This document shows positions 8,874 to 18,239 of a DNA stretch of 64,000 bases, piece by piece. The translations under genes and the position numbers were made by a program. The DNA comes from Oscillospiraceae bacterium. GTDB lineage: Bacteria; Bacillota; Clostridia; Oscillospirales; Oscillospiraceae. The DNA lies in NCBI GenBank assembly GCA_030625685.1, contig DAOUQJ010000002.1, forward strand, positions 1 to 64,000, written 5' to 3'. The number at the start of each line of letters is the position of its first letter. The first letter of the stretch is position 1. The notes beneath the pieces were generated by a model. The model was given only the letters and a program-made list of their open reading frames with translations, was not told the DNA's origin and searched no databases.

Positions 8874-10066
8874 TCATGTACTTCTTTCAATTGGTCTAAT
8901 GCTCTTTGTGCATTGGGGTGAATCGGGGCGTTTTTCCCCTTCAGTTCTGTAAGCGTAATCTTCAGCGCCTGTTCAATGGCTCTATCTAAATTCTCATTGG
9001 CCAGACGTCTGAGCGTTTCCACGCCTTCAAATGTTCTGTTTGGTTCAATATAATCTGCCAGATATAACACTTTATCCAGTGTTGTCATATCCGCTTTTCC
9101 TGTCGTATGGCAGTCGATTGCCCTCCAGACCTCTTCATCTTCTCCGAAGACATGGCGCGCAATGGCACTACCTGACTTAGCGTGAAGCAGTTTTTCATAC
9201 TTTTCTTCATACTCATCCAAGGCGATATCATATCTTTTGCATACCGCCAAGTGCTCTTCTTTTGAAAAAAACTTTGTGCAATCGTGTAAAATCGCACTTC
9301 GTCTTGCTTTATCCTCATCCGCCGCCCAACGTTTGGCAAGCTCTGCAGCAGTTTTCGCCGTTCCCTCAATATGTCGCACACGCTTGGCTCTCACCATTGA
9401 GAGTGCCACTGCACGCAGTTCTTCATAAGGTAGATGATGCAAACTTTTTTTGGTGCCATACAAACCTTCACGCAAAATATAACCATACACTCTACGTGGA
9501 ATTTTCTCAACGACAATGTCATCCTGCTTTTTTAGCTTTTCTCGAATGTCTGAAGAATGCATCGGGTGCACTTCAGGTAGCCAAATGTAAGAAACTGTGA
9601 CACCAAATTGGTCTTCTAGTTTCTCTGCCTGTGCAACAAATGCCTCTTTATTGTCTGTGTCTTCTCTAAAAAATGGCGCCAACGTCACTCGTTTTGCGAT
9701 ATCAGCTACTCTGTGCCACTTATCAAAAGAGAAAAACATATCTGTGCCCATGAGCAAATACCATTCAGCAAACGGCTGGTCTTTCTGTAACACATTGAGG
9801 GTATCTATTGTATAACTTGCCCCTTTCCGCATCATTTCCAAATCAGTCACATTCGCCTTGTCTCCCAGTTCATCAGCCATGCGAATTACCATTTGCAGTC
9901 GGTGTAAAAAGCTCGCTGAGTCTTCAGACAGATCCTTATGCGGTGGAATACTCGCCGGAATAAAAAGAATTTCATCCAACTCCAATGCTTCCATAGCCGC
10001 CTTGGCTGCCAACATGTGTCCCTTGTGAGGGGGGTCAAACGTTCCTCCATAGATACCAATTTTCAT
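8870..10066 (-). CDS. nadD: Nicotinate-nucleotide adenylyltransferase fused to YqeK-type HD hydrolase
   Basis: A 398-residue two-domain enzyme. Residues 1 to about 195 are NadD: GTFDPPHKGH nucleotide-binding motif and SSDIREKL near the end, making nicotinic acid adenine dinucleotide from NaMN and ATP for NAD synthesis. Residues about 210-398 are a YqeK-like HD domain (H at RHIEGT, ILHDCTKF, then H and D residues further on), a family that hydrolyses diadenosine tetraphosphate symmetrically. In Bacillus these are two adjacent genes; here one frame joins them with no stop between. It overlaps the LCP gene by 4 bp and follows yhbY by 20 bp. Confidence 0.93.
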   Translation of the reverse strand: MKIGIYGGTFDPPHKGHMLAAKAAMEALELDEILFIPASIPPHKDLSEDSASFLHRLQMVIRMADELGDKANVTDLEMMRKGASYTIDTLNVLQKDQPFAEWYLLMGTDMFFSFDKWHRVADIAKRVTLAPFFREDTDNKEAFVAQAEKLEDQFGVTVSYIWLPEVHPMHSSDIREKLKKQDDIVVEKIPRRVYGYILREGLYGTKKSLHHLPYEELRAVALSMVRAKRVRHIEGTAKTAAELAKRWAADEDKARRSAILHDCTKFFSKEEHLAVCKRYDIALDEYEEKYEKLLHAKSGSAIARHVFGEDEEVWRAIDCHTTGKADMTTLDKVLYLADYIEPNRTFEGVETLRRLANENLDRAIEQALKITLTELKGKNAPIHPNAQRALDQLKEVHE

Positions 10067-10086
10067 TGTGTTACCTCCTATCCGAT

Positions 10087-10410
10087 TTAGCGTCTAGGTT
10101 TCTTATCTTTCACCAATTCAATTCTGTTTTTCAAATCTTTTCTATGGCTTTTGCGATACAGCACAAACTTTGTGCCAATGACTTGAACCACTTCACTTCT
10201 GGTTAGTTGGGCAAGTTCTTCTGCTGCTTCTCTTGTCGTAAGCATCGCCGCTTCTAACACTTTGCATTTGATAATTTCACGTTTCTCCAGCGCATCGTTT
10301 GCTTGCGTCACAAGGTTTTCTCCCATACCATCTTTGCCGATTTGTAGGATAGTATCAATGCTGTTTGCAATGCCACGCAGTTGCGCTCTTTGTTTACTGC
10401 TTAGTTCCAT
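10087..10410 (-). CDS. yhbY: YhbY-family RNA-binding protein
   Basis: A 107-residue CRM-domain protein with the family motifs LRGIANSIDTILQIGK-like at the N-terminus, EIIKCKVLEA in the middle and VVQVIGTKFVLYRKS near the end. YhbY associates with pre-50S ribosomal particles in E. coli. It overlaps rdgB by 17 bp and precedes nadD, a common Bacillota order. Confidence 0.93.
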   Translation of the reverse strand: MELSSKQRAQLRGIANSIDTILQIGKDGMGENLVTQANDALEKREIIKCKVLEAAMLTTREAAEELAQLTRSEVVQVIGTKFVLYRKSHRKDLKNRIELVKDKKPRR

Positions 10411-10993
10411 TCAAATAATTCTCCAATTCTGTTTTTAACACTCGCAGGGCATTGCCTCTGTGAGATATTTTGTGTTTTTCTTCCGCAGTTAGCTGCGCCA
10501 TTGTCTTTCCAAGGTCAGGTAAATAAAAAACTGGGTCATAACCAAATCCACCGTCGCCTGTACCTTGTGTTGCAATTTCACCCAAACATTCCCCTCTCGC
10601 AAACAGAAGGTCACCATTGGGAAAGGCACAGCAGATAACACTGACAAATTTCGCACTGCGGTTTTCTTTGCCTTGCATCTTTTCGAGTAGTAACTGCCAG
10701 CGCTCCGTGTCGGTTAGGTCTTCACCACCATAGCGAGCAGAGTACACTCCTGGCTCACCATCCAGTGCTTCTACCACAAGCCCCGAATCATCAGAAATCG
10801 AAATTGTTCGACTGGCATCTCTCACCGCTTCGGCTTTTAGCTTGGCATTTTCTTCGAAGGTGTCACCCGTTTCTTCTACATCGACATCCACGCCAACTTC
10901 AGACTGTAACAAGACCGTAATATCAAAGTCCGTGAGAATTTCACGCAGTTCTTTGAGTTTCTTTTGATTCTTACTAGCTAACACCGCCTTCAT
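10394..10993 (-). CDS. rdgB: XTP/dITP diphosphatase
   Basis: A 199-residue Ham1/RdgB house-cleaning pyrophosphatase that removes deaminated purine nucleoside triphosphates. The substrate motif ASKNQKKLKELREIL is at the N-terminus, SDDSGLVVEALDGEPGVYSA is the catalytic stretch, and GFGYDPVFYLPD plus SHRGNAL close the site. The start overlaps the end of rph (ATGA), so the two are translationally coupled. The rph-rdgB pairing is standard in Bacillota. Confidence 0.96.
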   Translation of the reverse strand: MKAVLASKNQKKLKELREILTDFDITVLLQSEVGVDVDVEETGDTFEENAKLKAEAVRDASRTISISDDSGLVVEALDGEPGVYSARYGGEDLTDTERWQLLLEKMQGKENRSAKFVSVICCAFPNGDLLFARGECLGEIATQGTGDGGFGYDPVFYLPDLGKTMAQLTAEEKHKISHRGNALRVLKTELENYLNGTKQ

Positions 10994-11712
10994 TCCACGC
11001 CTCCAATGACTTCCTTCTGGAGTTTGTGAAGACTGCTAATGCCACTGGTGCAAAGCAACACCATTTCACGTTGTTCTTCAATGGTAAACGCACGCTCTTC
11101 TCCTGTAGCCTGCAACTCAATGAGTTCGCCTTTGTCTGTCATAACACAATTCAAATCCACTTGCGCTGTGGAATCTTCTTCATAGCATAGATCGAGCATG
11201 ATTTCATCATCAACCACACCTGCAGACACTGCTGCGACATAGTTGCGAATGGGCATGGAAGGGAGCACGCCTTGCTTCACGAGTTTTTTACAAGCAAGCG
11301 CCATTGCCACAAAGCCTCCAGTGATGGATGCCACACGTGTGCCTCCATCTGCTTGAAGCACATCACAGTCTACTGTAATGGTGCGATCGCCCAAGGCTTT
11401 CAAATCCACCACAGTGCGCAGTGAGCGACCAATGAGACGCTGTATTTCAGCTGAGCGCGGTGAAAGTTTTAGTTTTGAAATATCACGACGACTACGCTCT
11501 CTATTTGCTCTTGGCAGCATGGAGTATTCCGCCGTCACCCAACCAGTTCCCTCTTCTACATGGCGAGGCGCACGATCTTCCACACTTGCCGTACAGAGCA
11601 CATGTGTGCTGCCCCAACGAATGAGACAACTACCCTCTGCAAATTCGTTAAAGTCTGGAGTCATTTCTATCGGACGCATTTCGTCTAATGCGCGATTGTC
11701 TTTTCTCATCAT
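10990..11712 (-). CDS. rph: Ribonuclease PH
   Basis: A 240-residue phosphorolytic 3'-5' exoribonuclease that trims tRNA 3' ends. The N-terminus carries the R-x-D-x-R-x substrate loop, GTGWVTAEYSMLPRA, and ERSRRDISK. DVLQADGGTR and the Asp-rich segment DLCYEEDSTAQVDLN complete the catalytic site. It is full length and follows ftsY by 17 bp. Confidence 0.96.
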   Translation of the reverse strand: MMRKDNRALDEMRPIEMTPDFNEFAEGSCLIRWGSTHVLCTASVEDRAPRHVEEGTGWVTAEYSMLPRANRERSRRDISKLKLSPRSAEIQRLIGRSLRTVVDLKALGDRTITVDCDVLQADGGTRVASITGGFVAMALACKKLVKQGVLPSMPIRNYVAAVSAGVVDDEIMLDLCYEEDSTAQVDLNCVMTDKGELIELQATGEERAFTIEEQREMVLLCTSGISSLHKLQKEVIGGVE

Positions 11713-11729
11713 AGTATTCCCTATCCTTA

Positions 11730-12599
11730 TCAGTTAATGAGTGCTTTTGCAAACTCAGTTGCATCAAACACTTGTAAGTCGTCCATGCCTTCACCCAAAC
11801 CAACAAATTTCACAGGAAGTCCCATCTGCTTTGCAATGGCAACGGCAACGCCGCCTTTGGCTGTGCCGTCAAGTTTGGTTAATATGACGCCTGTGATTCC
11901 TGCAGTTTCTGCAAATTGCTTGGCTTGAATCAGCCCATTTTGCCCTGTTGTGGCATCCAATACGAGCAGCACTTCTTTCGAAATGCCTTCGCCCTCTCTG
12001 TCTATCACTCGCCCGATTTTGGCAAGCTCGTTCATCAGATTTTGCTTGTTGTGCAAGCGTCCTGCTGTGTCAATGAGCACAACATCCACTTGTCTTGCCT
12101 TTGCTGCATTCATCGCGTCAAACACAACTGCCGCAGGGTCAGAGCCCTCTGCATGCTTGATAATTTGCACACTAGCACGTTCCGCCCAAATAGAAAGCTG
12201 TTCACTGGCTGCCGCGCGGAATGTATCCCCCGCTGCAAGGAGCACTTGCTTGTCCTCTTTTTGCAAGAAATGCGCAAGCTTTCCTATGCTTGTTGTCTTG
12301 CCCACACCATTGACACCAACAAACAGTACAACAGATGGTTTTGTTTCAAGTGCGAGCGCGGAATCTGCCTCTTGCATCATCTCAATGATGATTTCACGAA
12401 GGCACTCTTTCACCGCTTGCTCATCTTTGATTTTCTGTGCTTTCACACGTCCACGCAATTCACTCACTGCTTCTTCCGCAACATCCAACCCCATGTCAGA
12501 CATGATGAGTGCATCTTCCAATTCCTCATAAAAATCCTCATCAATTGCTACAAACGCAGAGAACACACCAATTTTTTTAATCCGATCAAATAAACCCAT
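11730..12599 (-). CDS. ftsY: Signal recognition particle receptor FtsY
   Basis: A 289-residue SRP GTPase that docks ribosome-SRP complexes at the membrane. G motifs are visible: GVNGVGKTTSIGKLA (G1), DTAGRLHNKQNLMNEL (G3), TKLDGTAKGG (G4) and GLGEGMDDLQVF (G5). It has almost no acidic A-domain before the NG domain, the short form common in Gram-positives. AAAAGGAG lies 6 nt before the ATG. It is the first gene of the housekeeping operon behind the promoter at 12660-12688. Confidence 0.96.
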   Translation of the reverse strand: MGLFDRIKKIGVFSAFVAIDEDFYEELEDALIMSDMGLDVAEEAVSELRGRVKAQKIKDEQAVKECLREIIIEMMQEADSALALETKPSVVLFVGVNGVGKTTSIGKLAHFLQKEDKQVLLAAGDTFRAAASEQLSIWAERASVQIIKHAEGSDPAAVVFDAMNAAKARQVDVVLIDTAGRLHNKQNLMNELAKIGRVIDREGEGISKEVLLVLDATTGQNGLIQAKQFAETAGITGVILTKLDGTAKGGVAVAIAKQMGLPVKFVGLGEGMDDLQVFDATEFAKALIN

Positions 12600-12659
12600 T
12601 TTATGCTCCTTTTGGCCTTTTATTCAAATTTGCGCAGACGTATGCCACGATAATACTTT

Positions 12660-12688
12660 ATTATAACAATAGTGTTCATTTTTTGCAA
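12660..12688 (-). promoter_or_regulatory. Sigma-A-type promoter of the ftsY operon
   Basis: On the minus strand TTGCAA (12688-12683) and TATAAT (12665-12660) are separated by 17 bp. The ftsY start codon lies about 60 nt downstream. The -10 is a perfect consensus. Confidence 0.7.
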
Positions 12689-12704
12689 TGAAAAGAACAA
12701 AACA

Positions 12705-12745
12705 AAGAAGGCCATCACCAAAATTTATGATGATAGCCTTCTTTT
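12705..12745 (-). terminator. Terminator of the methionine-cycle operon
   Basis: A stem of about 13 bp (AAGAAGGCTATCA against TGATGGCCTTCTT, one wobble) with a loop of about 12 nt, then a T-rich tract on the minus strand. It lies 60 bp after the metH stop and just before the ftsY promoter, separating the two operons. Confidence 0.75.
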
Positions 12746-12806
12746 CTATTTCGCTTCACAACTTTGTTGTGCATATTCCTGCAAATCGTAACCAAAACAA
12801 TCAAAT

Positions 12807-15182
12807 CTATTGCGCAGCAAAGTGTTTCTGCGCAAAATGAACACCCTCCATGGCATCTTTTGCATAGAAATCTGCATCAATCTGATTTGCATATTCCTGT
12901 GTTATGACAGCGCCCCCAACAAACACGCGACAAGCCACGCCTTCATGTTTGAGCTGTGTGATAGTTTCTTTCATATAAGGTGCTGTAGTTGTCATGAGAG
13001 CGGATAGTCCAATCAAGGTGATGTCTTCTCTCTTGACCGTTTCGACAATGGTTTCAGGTGCCACATCTTTCCCCAAATCCAACACTTCAAAGCGGTAGCT
13101 TTCGAGTAGGACTTTGACTATATTTTTTCCAATATCGTGAATGTCCCCTTTGACCGTGGCCAACAGCACACGACCTGCCGACTGCCCTTCTTGCGATGGC
13201 ATCGCTTCTTTGAGCACTTCAAACGAAGTTTTTGTCGCCTCCGCGCTCATGAGTAGTTGTGGCAAAAACAGTTGTCCTTCTTCAAAAGCTCGTCCCACAC
13301 GGTCTAAAGCTGGTATCATCTCTTCATTGATGATTTTCAGCACATCTTCTCCACTGTCAATCTTTTGTTTTGCCAGAAGCAAGGCTTCGTCCAGCAGTCC
13401 TTTTTCAATGGCAAATGCCAGAGATGAAACATTTTCTGTTTTGACCACTTCTTGTTTGCTCGTGTCTTTAAATTGTGCAATGTACTGTTCGCTGTTGGCA
13501 TCAAAACCATAAAGCGCACAAAAGGCGCGATAGGCACCCATCATTTCTTCACTGCCTGGATTTATAATGGCACAATCTAAGCCAGCTTGCAAAGCGAGCG
13601 TGAAAAACGCGGTGTTCATGAGTTCTCTTCGTGGCAAACCAAACGACACATTCGATACCCCAAGCACTGTTTTGACACCCAGTTCTTCTTTGATGGCTTT
13701 GACTGCCCCCAACGTGACGAGAGCATTTCGCTCTCCTGCACTCACAGGTAGCGTGAGTGGATCAACAATAATCTCTCTTTTGTCGATGCCATATTCCTTC
13801 GCACGACTAATTATCTTGCGCGCAATTTTAACTCTACCTTCCACAGTATCTGGAATGCCCTCATCGTCTAATGTCAAACAAATGAGTCCACCACCGTACT
13901 TTTGCACCAAAGGCAGGATCGTATTTAAACTTTCTTCTTTGCCATTCACAGAATTGATGAGTGCTTTTCCGTTGTAATAGCGCAAAGCACGCTCCATCGC
14001 TTTGGCATCAGAGCTGTCAATTTGCAGTGGCAACGTCACAACCGACTGAATTTCTTGCACACACTCAGAAAGTAGGCTCACTTCATCGAGTTCAGGCATT
14101 CCCACGTTAACGTCCAAGATATCTGCCCCTGCCTCAACTTGTTGCAAGGCTTCTTTTAGGACATAGGCAATATCGTGGTCTTTGAGTGCCTGTTTGAGTT
14201 TTTTCTTACCAGTTGGGTTTAGTCTCTCCCCAATTACAGTTGGTTTCTTTCCTAGTTCCACTGCCATGCAATAAGAAGAAACAAACAAATCGTCTTTCTT
14301 TTTCACAGGCTTTACAGGAATGTTCTCACAACGCTTCACCATTGCTTGGATATAGGCAGGCGTTGTGCCACAGCACCCTCCCATAACCGAGAGTTTATCT
14401 GCCATCTTCTCCATTTGATCGGCAAATTCTTCGGGTGGCAAATCATATACCGTGTTTCCCTCTTGTGTGCGAGGAAGTCCTGCGTTTGGCTGACAGATGA
14501 GTGGCAAACTGCTATATGTAAAGAGTTCTTCAATCACTGGTTGCAGACCAACAGGTCCAAGTCCACAGTTCACTCCAAGTGCTGTGACGCCCAAGCCTTC
14601 TAGCATAGCAATGGCGCTTTTGGCATCACCACCTGTGAGCAGTTTTCCATGTTCATCAAAAATCAGCGTGGCGAAAATAGGTAAATCACAATGTTCTTTC
14701 ACTGCAATGATGGCACTTTTCATCTCATAGAGATCACTCATTGTCTCAATGAGCACACCATGGGCGCCATATTTTTGCGCGGACTGTGCGCGTGGCACAA
14801 ATCGGCTCACTGCATCTTCAAACTCCAAATCGCCATAAGGTTTGAGGAGTTTTCCCGTTGGCCCGAGGTCTGCCATAACAAAGGCTTCTTTGCCAACTTC
14901 TTGGATGGCATCCATCGCACAGCGAATGCCTGCTTTCATAATGTCATCCACGCTATATCCATAGGGGGCTAGTTTTTCCTCGGTTGCACCGAAGGTATTG
15001 GTTGTCACAAGATTTGCACCAGCTTTTAAATATGCCACGTGAATATCTCGCACAGTAGTTGGATTTTCGATGTTCCAAACATCTGGCAATAAGCCTTCAG
15101 GCAATCCACACTCTTGAAGCATGCTTCCCATGCCCCCATCAAAAAACAATCGTCCTTTTTCCATTGCTGCTACTAGTTGCAT
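12807..15182 (-). CDS. metH: Cobalamin-dependent methionine synthase, without reactivation domain
   Basis: A 791-residue enzyme that moves the methyl group from methyl-tetrahydrofolate to homocysteine through cobalamin. Domains in order: homocysteine methyltransferase (1 to about 290; zinc ligands in GVNCGLGP and GGCCGTTP), pterin-binding domain (about 310-570; VIGERLNPTGKKK), the helical cap, and the B12-binding domain (about 660-791; DIHDIGKN provides the His that ligates cobalt). The C-terminal SAM-binding activation domain of E. coli MetH is missing and is supplied by the next gene upstream, as in many Clostridia and Thermotoga. It is last in the SAM-riboswitch operon. Confidence 0.95.
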   Translation of the reverse strand: MQLVAAMEKGRLFFDGGMGSMLQECGLPEGLLPDVWNIENPTTVRDIHVAYLKAGANLVTTNTFGATEEKLAPYGYSVDDIMKAGIRCAMDAIQEVGKEAFVMADLGPTGKLLKPYGDLEFEDAVSRFVPRAQSAQKYGAHGVLIETMSDLYEMKSAIIAVKEHCDLPIFATLIFDEHGKLLTGGDAKSAIAMLEGLGVTALGVNCGLGPVGLQPVIEELFTYSSLPLICQPNAGLPRTQEGNTVYDLPPEEFADQMEKMADKLSVMGGCCGTTPAYIQAMVKRCENIPVKPVKKKDDLFVSSYCMAVELGKKPTVIGERLNPTGKKKLKQALKDHDIAYVLKEALQQVEAGADILDVNVGMPELDEVSLLSECVQEIQSVVTLPLQIDSSDAKAMERALRYYNGKALINSVNGKEESLNTILPLVQKYGGGLICLTLDDEGIPDTVEGRVKIARKIISRAKEYGIDKREIIVDPLTLPVSAGERNALVTLGAVKAIKEELGVKTVLGVSNVSFGLPRRELMNTAFFTLALQAGLDCAIINPGSEEMMGAYRAFCALYGFDANSEQYIAQFKDTSKQEVVKTENVSSLAFAIEKGLLDEALLLAKQKIDSGEDVLKIINEEMIPALDRVGRAFEEGQLFLPQLLMSAEATKTSFEVLKEAMPSQEGQSAGRVLLATVKGDIHDIGKNIVKVLLESYRFEVLDLGKDVAPETIVETVKREDITLIGLSALMTTTAPYMKETITQLKHEGVACRVFVGGAVITQEYANQIDADFYAKDAMEGVHFAQKHFAAQ

Positions 15183-15188
15183 GTTTGC

Positions 15189-15818
15189 TTACTCCTTTCT
15201 AAATGTACAATCACCCTCGGAACATGACCCGCAATGTCCATCACATATCGTTTGTCTGCGTTTGCGATCGCGTTGCTTCTTTTCACAAATGCCGACAATT
15301 GCGGTTATCGTTTTTTCTGGCACAAGCATGCCAGCTTCCGTCAAATATACACCAATCCGTCTACCAGCATCTACAAACTCTAAAAAGACAGATTGCCATG
15401 ATAACGAAAAATCCCCATATCCCGGACTATATGGGGATATCAAATACTCTTCCTTTTGAGGATTTTCCAGTTCCTCTAAATATTGCATGAAATATTGCTC
15501 CAGAAGTACAGACATGCAAGCATGCATCACGGTCCCTTTTGCCATGTTAGACGCAGAAAAGACACGCAAGAGTCGATCCGCCTCACTGCCGAGTGTAACG
15601 ACCACAACCCAAACAAATGGGCAATCAGCAAGGTGTCTTTGGACAGCTTTACTTCCATAAATGCCGAAATCATCTTTGCTTGTTTTCCGCGCTATGTATA
15701 ATGGACGCAAGTTGCGCATGGCCGTTTCACATTCTGTAATCATCGCATCAATGTGAGCCTCAACTGGCTTTTTGCCATAGCCCAAATAGCGCGCCACTTC
15801 GTTTCGATTTAATTTCAT
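15189..15818 (-). CDS. Stand-alone MetH reactivation-domain protein
   Basis: A 209-residue protein similar to the vitamin B12-dependent methionine synthase activation domain. Features are the N-terminal RNEVARYLGYG, a central TLGSEADRLLR region, and YSPGYGDFSLSWQ, the family's RxxxGY-type SAM-binding segment. It ends with a Cys-rich tail (CEKKQRDRKRR, then CDGHCGSC and CTFRKE) that may bind a metal or cluster. It should methylate oxidised cob(II)alamin on MetH using SAM as donor. It lies 6 bp before metH and overlaps metF by 4 bp, which supports a joint function. Confidence 0.88.
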   Translation of the reverse strand: MKLNRNEVARYLGYGKKPVEAHIDAMITECETAMRNLRPLYIARKTSKDDFGIYGSKAVQRHLADCPFVWVVVVTLGSEADRLLRVFSASNMAKGTVMHACMSVLLEQYFMQYLEELENPQKEEYLISPYSPGYGDFSLSWQSVFLEFVDAGRRIGVYLTEAGMLVPEKTITAIVGICEKKQRDRKRRQTICDGHCGSCSEGDCTFRKE

Positions 15819-16675
15819 TTCAGAATGTCCGATAAATTATTGGAGATTTGTCGCGCCACATCCGGTTTATTCATCGTATATACATGAACACCCTTCACGC
15901 CATTGGCGATGAGATCGACAATTTGTTCTGTTGCATAGGCAATCCCAGCCTGTTTCATCGCTTTTGGGTCATGCCCAAAACGATCTAAAATCATACGAAA
16001 TCGATTTGGCAGTGTCGCCCCTGAAAGCTCACAAATGCGCTTGATTTGTCTGCTGTTAGTGACAGGCATTACCCCTGCAATCACGGGAAGGTGAATTCCC
16101 TCACGTTCTGCACGATATAAAAAGCTATACAAAGCGCTATTATCAAACACCATCTGGCTCACCAAAAAATCGCAGCCTTTATCCACTTTTTGTTTGAGAT
16201 ATTTGAGATCTTCCTTTTGACTTGTGCTCTCTGTATGTCCTTCTGGATGACAAGCGCCACCTATGCAAAAGCCTCCCACCTCACGTAGTTGCTCAACAAG
16301 TTGACTGGCATGGCGATACTGTCCTTCGGAGATTGCTTGCCCCTCCTGCAAATCACCACGCAAAGCAAGCACATGTTTAATCCCACGCGCTTTGAGGTCA
16401 TCGAGTTGCGCTTTGATGCTTTCCTTATCCGTTCCTACGCAAGTCAAGTGAGCCAGTGCATCCACTCCACAAGATTGCACATGTTGGGCAAGTTGTGCAC
16501 TGAGCGCACTCGCTCCACCAGCAGCACCATATGTCACACTCATAAAATCAGGTGAAGTGCTTGCAATTTCTTTCACTGCCATTTTTACATTGTCAGCATC
16601 TACCGCTTTGCTTGGCGGAAATACTTCAAATGACAATGTCACTTTATCTGTATTTAATAATTGCGATAATTCCAT
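15815..16675 (-). CDS. metF: Methylenetetrahydrofolate reductase
   Basis: A 286-residue flavoprotein that reduces 5,10-methylene-THF to 5-methyl-THF, the methyl donor for MetH. It has LSFEVFPPSK near residue 12, a SVTYGAAGG motif, HLTCVGTD, LALRGD and FLVSQMVFDN, all typical of the TIM-barrel MTHFR family. It is the short bacterial form with no SAM-regulatory domain. Coupled to the reactivation protein by a 4-bp overlap. Confidence 0.95.
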   Translation of the reverse strand: MELSQLLNTDKVTLSFEVFPPSKAVDADNVKMAVKEIASTSPDFMSVTYGAAGGASALSAQLAQHVQSCGVDALAHLTCVGTDKESIKAQLDDLKARGIKHVLALRGDLQEGQAISEGQYRHASQLVEQLREVGGFCIGGACHPEGHTESTSQKEDLKYLKQKVDKGCDFLVSQMVFDNSALYSFLYRAEREGIHLPVIAGVMPVTNSRQIKRICELSGATLPNRFRMILDRFGHDPKAMKQAGIAYATEQIVDLIANGVKGVHVYTMNKPDVARQISNNLSDILK

Positions 16676-16687
16676 AGGTACCTTCCT

Positions 16688-18232
16688 TTACACTGTTTGT
16701 TTTCGATTAGATAGGCGCATTCCCGCAATTGCGAGCGAGAACACGAAGAAAAATAGAAGCATCACGCGTGGATAATGCCAAATAAAATCAGCCAGCCCAC
16801 AAACTAAGATTCCAAAAACGGCAGAAGCACTGGCCGCCATAATAAAATGTTCTGGCTTTGTCTCCATTCTCTTCGCCATAATTGTCCGCACTTTTTTAAG
16901 CATCCAACCCATGCTGGCTAAGAGAGAAATGAGTGCAATAATACCAGCTTCTGCCCAGAGCTGCAAATACACATTGTGTCCATGGACAAAAGGCGATGCC
17001 CCAAAGTACAAATGATTGTCTTTGACAAACGTCCTCACAGCATCACTGCCCAAGCCAGCACCTGTAATGGGTTCTAGTGCTATGAGCCGAAGCACGGCTT
17101 CATAAAGCGGAAAACGACTAGCCGTTGAGGTGTCTGACATGTTAAACATTGTCCCAATACGGTTGAGTATGACATCAGGCAAAAACGGCAGAGCAAGTAG
17201 ACCCAATAAAATGAGGACAGGAATGTATCTCGGATTATAAAAGAATACAAATAGCGCAATTGCAACGGCAATGCCTATCCAGCCTGCTCGTGAATAGGTC
17301 ATGATTAAAGCCATCGAACCGAGAACAAACCCACTTGCGCCCAATGCACGCACAATCCAGTTCTTACTAGTAAAAATAAGTCCAAGCGCAACTGGCACAA
17401 GTAGCACAAGCACTTCTCCAAAGGCATTGGGGTTTTCAAAGACAGAAAACACGCGCCCAGGCATGCCCGCATTGAGCGTCAAATCCACATAGGAGGGGTT
17501 GACTTCAATGCCCTGAAGCCTCTGCACAATCGCATAGAGAGAGACAAAACACAGTCCGAGCGTTGCCATACTGGCAAGACGCACGAGTTGTCGCACCTCT
17601 TTGACTGTAGAAACAATGACAATAACACATAAAATGCAAGCCAAATGATAATAGACAAAGCGCGCAGAAAGTCCAACATATGAAGACAGTGGATAGGCAA
17701 GTAAAATGCTACCCCACAAAAAGATGGGATATGGTCCCAACGCCTTCACGTCCAATCGTCTTGTTTTGTGCTGACTGAATGAAAGCATGGTGAGTAAAGA
17801 AATAAACGCAAAGCCAACTAGGCTATAGGCATTGTTCCAATGGTCATATGGCAAAATGATAATGGCAAAAATAAGCCAAGAAATGAGTATAGGAATATCG
17901 GCAAGTGCCCGAAATACAAACTGTAAACTGACACTGTTGTCACAAATCATGCGGTATCTTTGATGCAGCCATCGCATCAAAATCAGTGGAAGATTGATGA
18001 CAACAATACTTACTTTGTATAGCATGCTATTCGAAAAACTGCGCGCAAACACACCTTCTCTGAGCAAAACGCGCAAGAAGACACTTTCTTTTGCCGCTAT
18101 ACTCCATCCATTCGAAAGGGACCTTGCCATCCGCGCTAGCACACTGTATTCATATTGATGAACCAGCCAAAGACAGACTGCGCCTACAAAGCGCAAGAGT
18201 ACACTATTGTTTACTGCAACCAAAGTATTCAC
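16688..18232 (-). CDS. O-antigen ligase / Wzy-like polysaccharide polymerase
   Basis: A protein of about 514 residues with roughly 10-12 membrane helices and a large loop containing NPNAFGE and the RFPLYEAVLRLI...PITGAGLGSD and GHNVYLQLWAEAGI motifs of the Wzy_C/O-antigen ligase family. Such proteins polymerise or ligate lipid-linked sugar chains outside the membrane. I place the start at GTG 18232, behind GAAAGG, with TTG 18223 as alternative; longer extensions run back into the glycosyltransferase gene. It lies 12 bp before metF, inside a methionine-cycle operon where it is functionally out of place. Confidence 0.85.
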   Translation of the reverse strand: MNTLVAVNNSVLLRFVGAVCLWLVHQYEYSVLARMARSLSNGWSIAAKESVFLRVLLREGVFARSFSNSMLYKVSIVVINLPLILMRWLHQRYRMICDNSVSLQFVFRALADIPILISWLIFAIIILPYDHWNNAYSLVGFAFISLLTMLSFSQHKTRRLDVKALGPYPIFLWGSILLAYPLSSYVGLSARFVYYHLACILCVIVIVSTVKEVRQLVRLASMATLGLCFVSLYAIVQRLQGIEVNPSYVDLTLNAGMPGRVFSVFENPNAFGEVLVLLVPVALGLIFTSKNWIVRALGASGFVLGSMALIMTYSRAGWIGIAVAIALFVFFYNPRYIPVLILLGLLALPFLPDVILNRIGTMFNMSDTSTASRFPLYEAVLRLIALEPITGAGLGSDAVRTFVKDNHLYFGASPFVHGHNVYLQLWAEAGIIALISLLASMGWMLKKVRTIMAKRMETKPEHFIMAASASAVFGILVCGLADFIWHYPRVMLLFFFVFSLAIAGMRLSNRKQTV

Positions 18233-18239
18233 AACCTTT

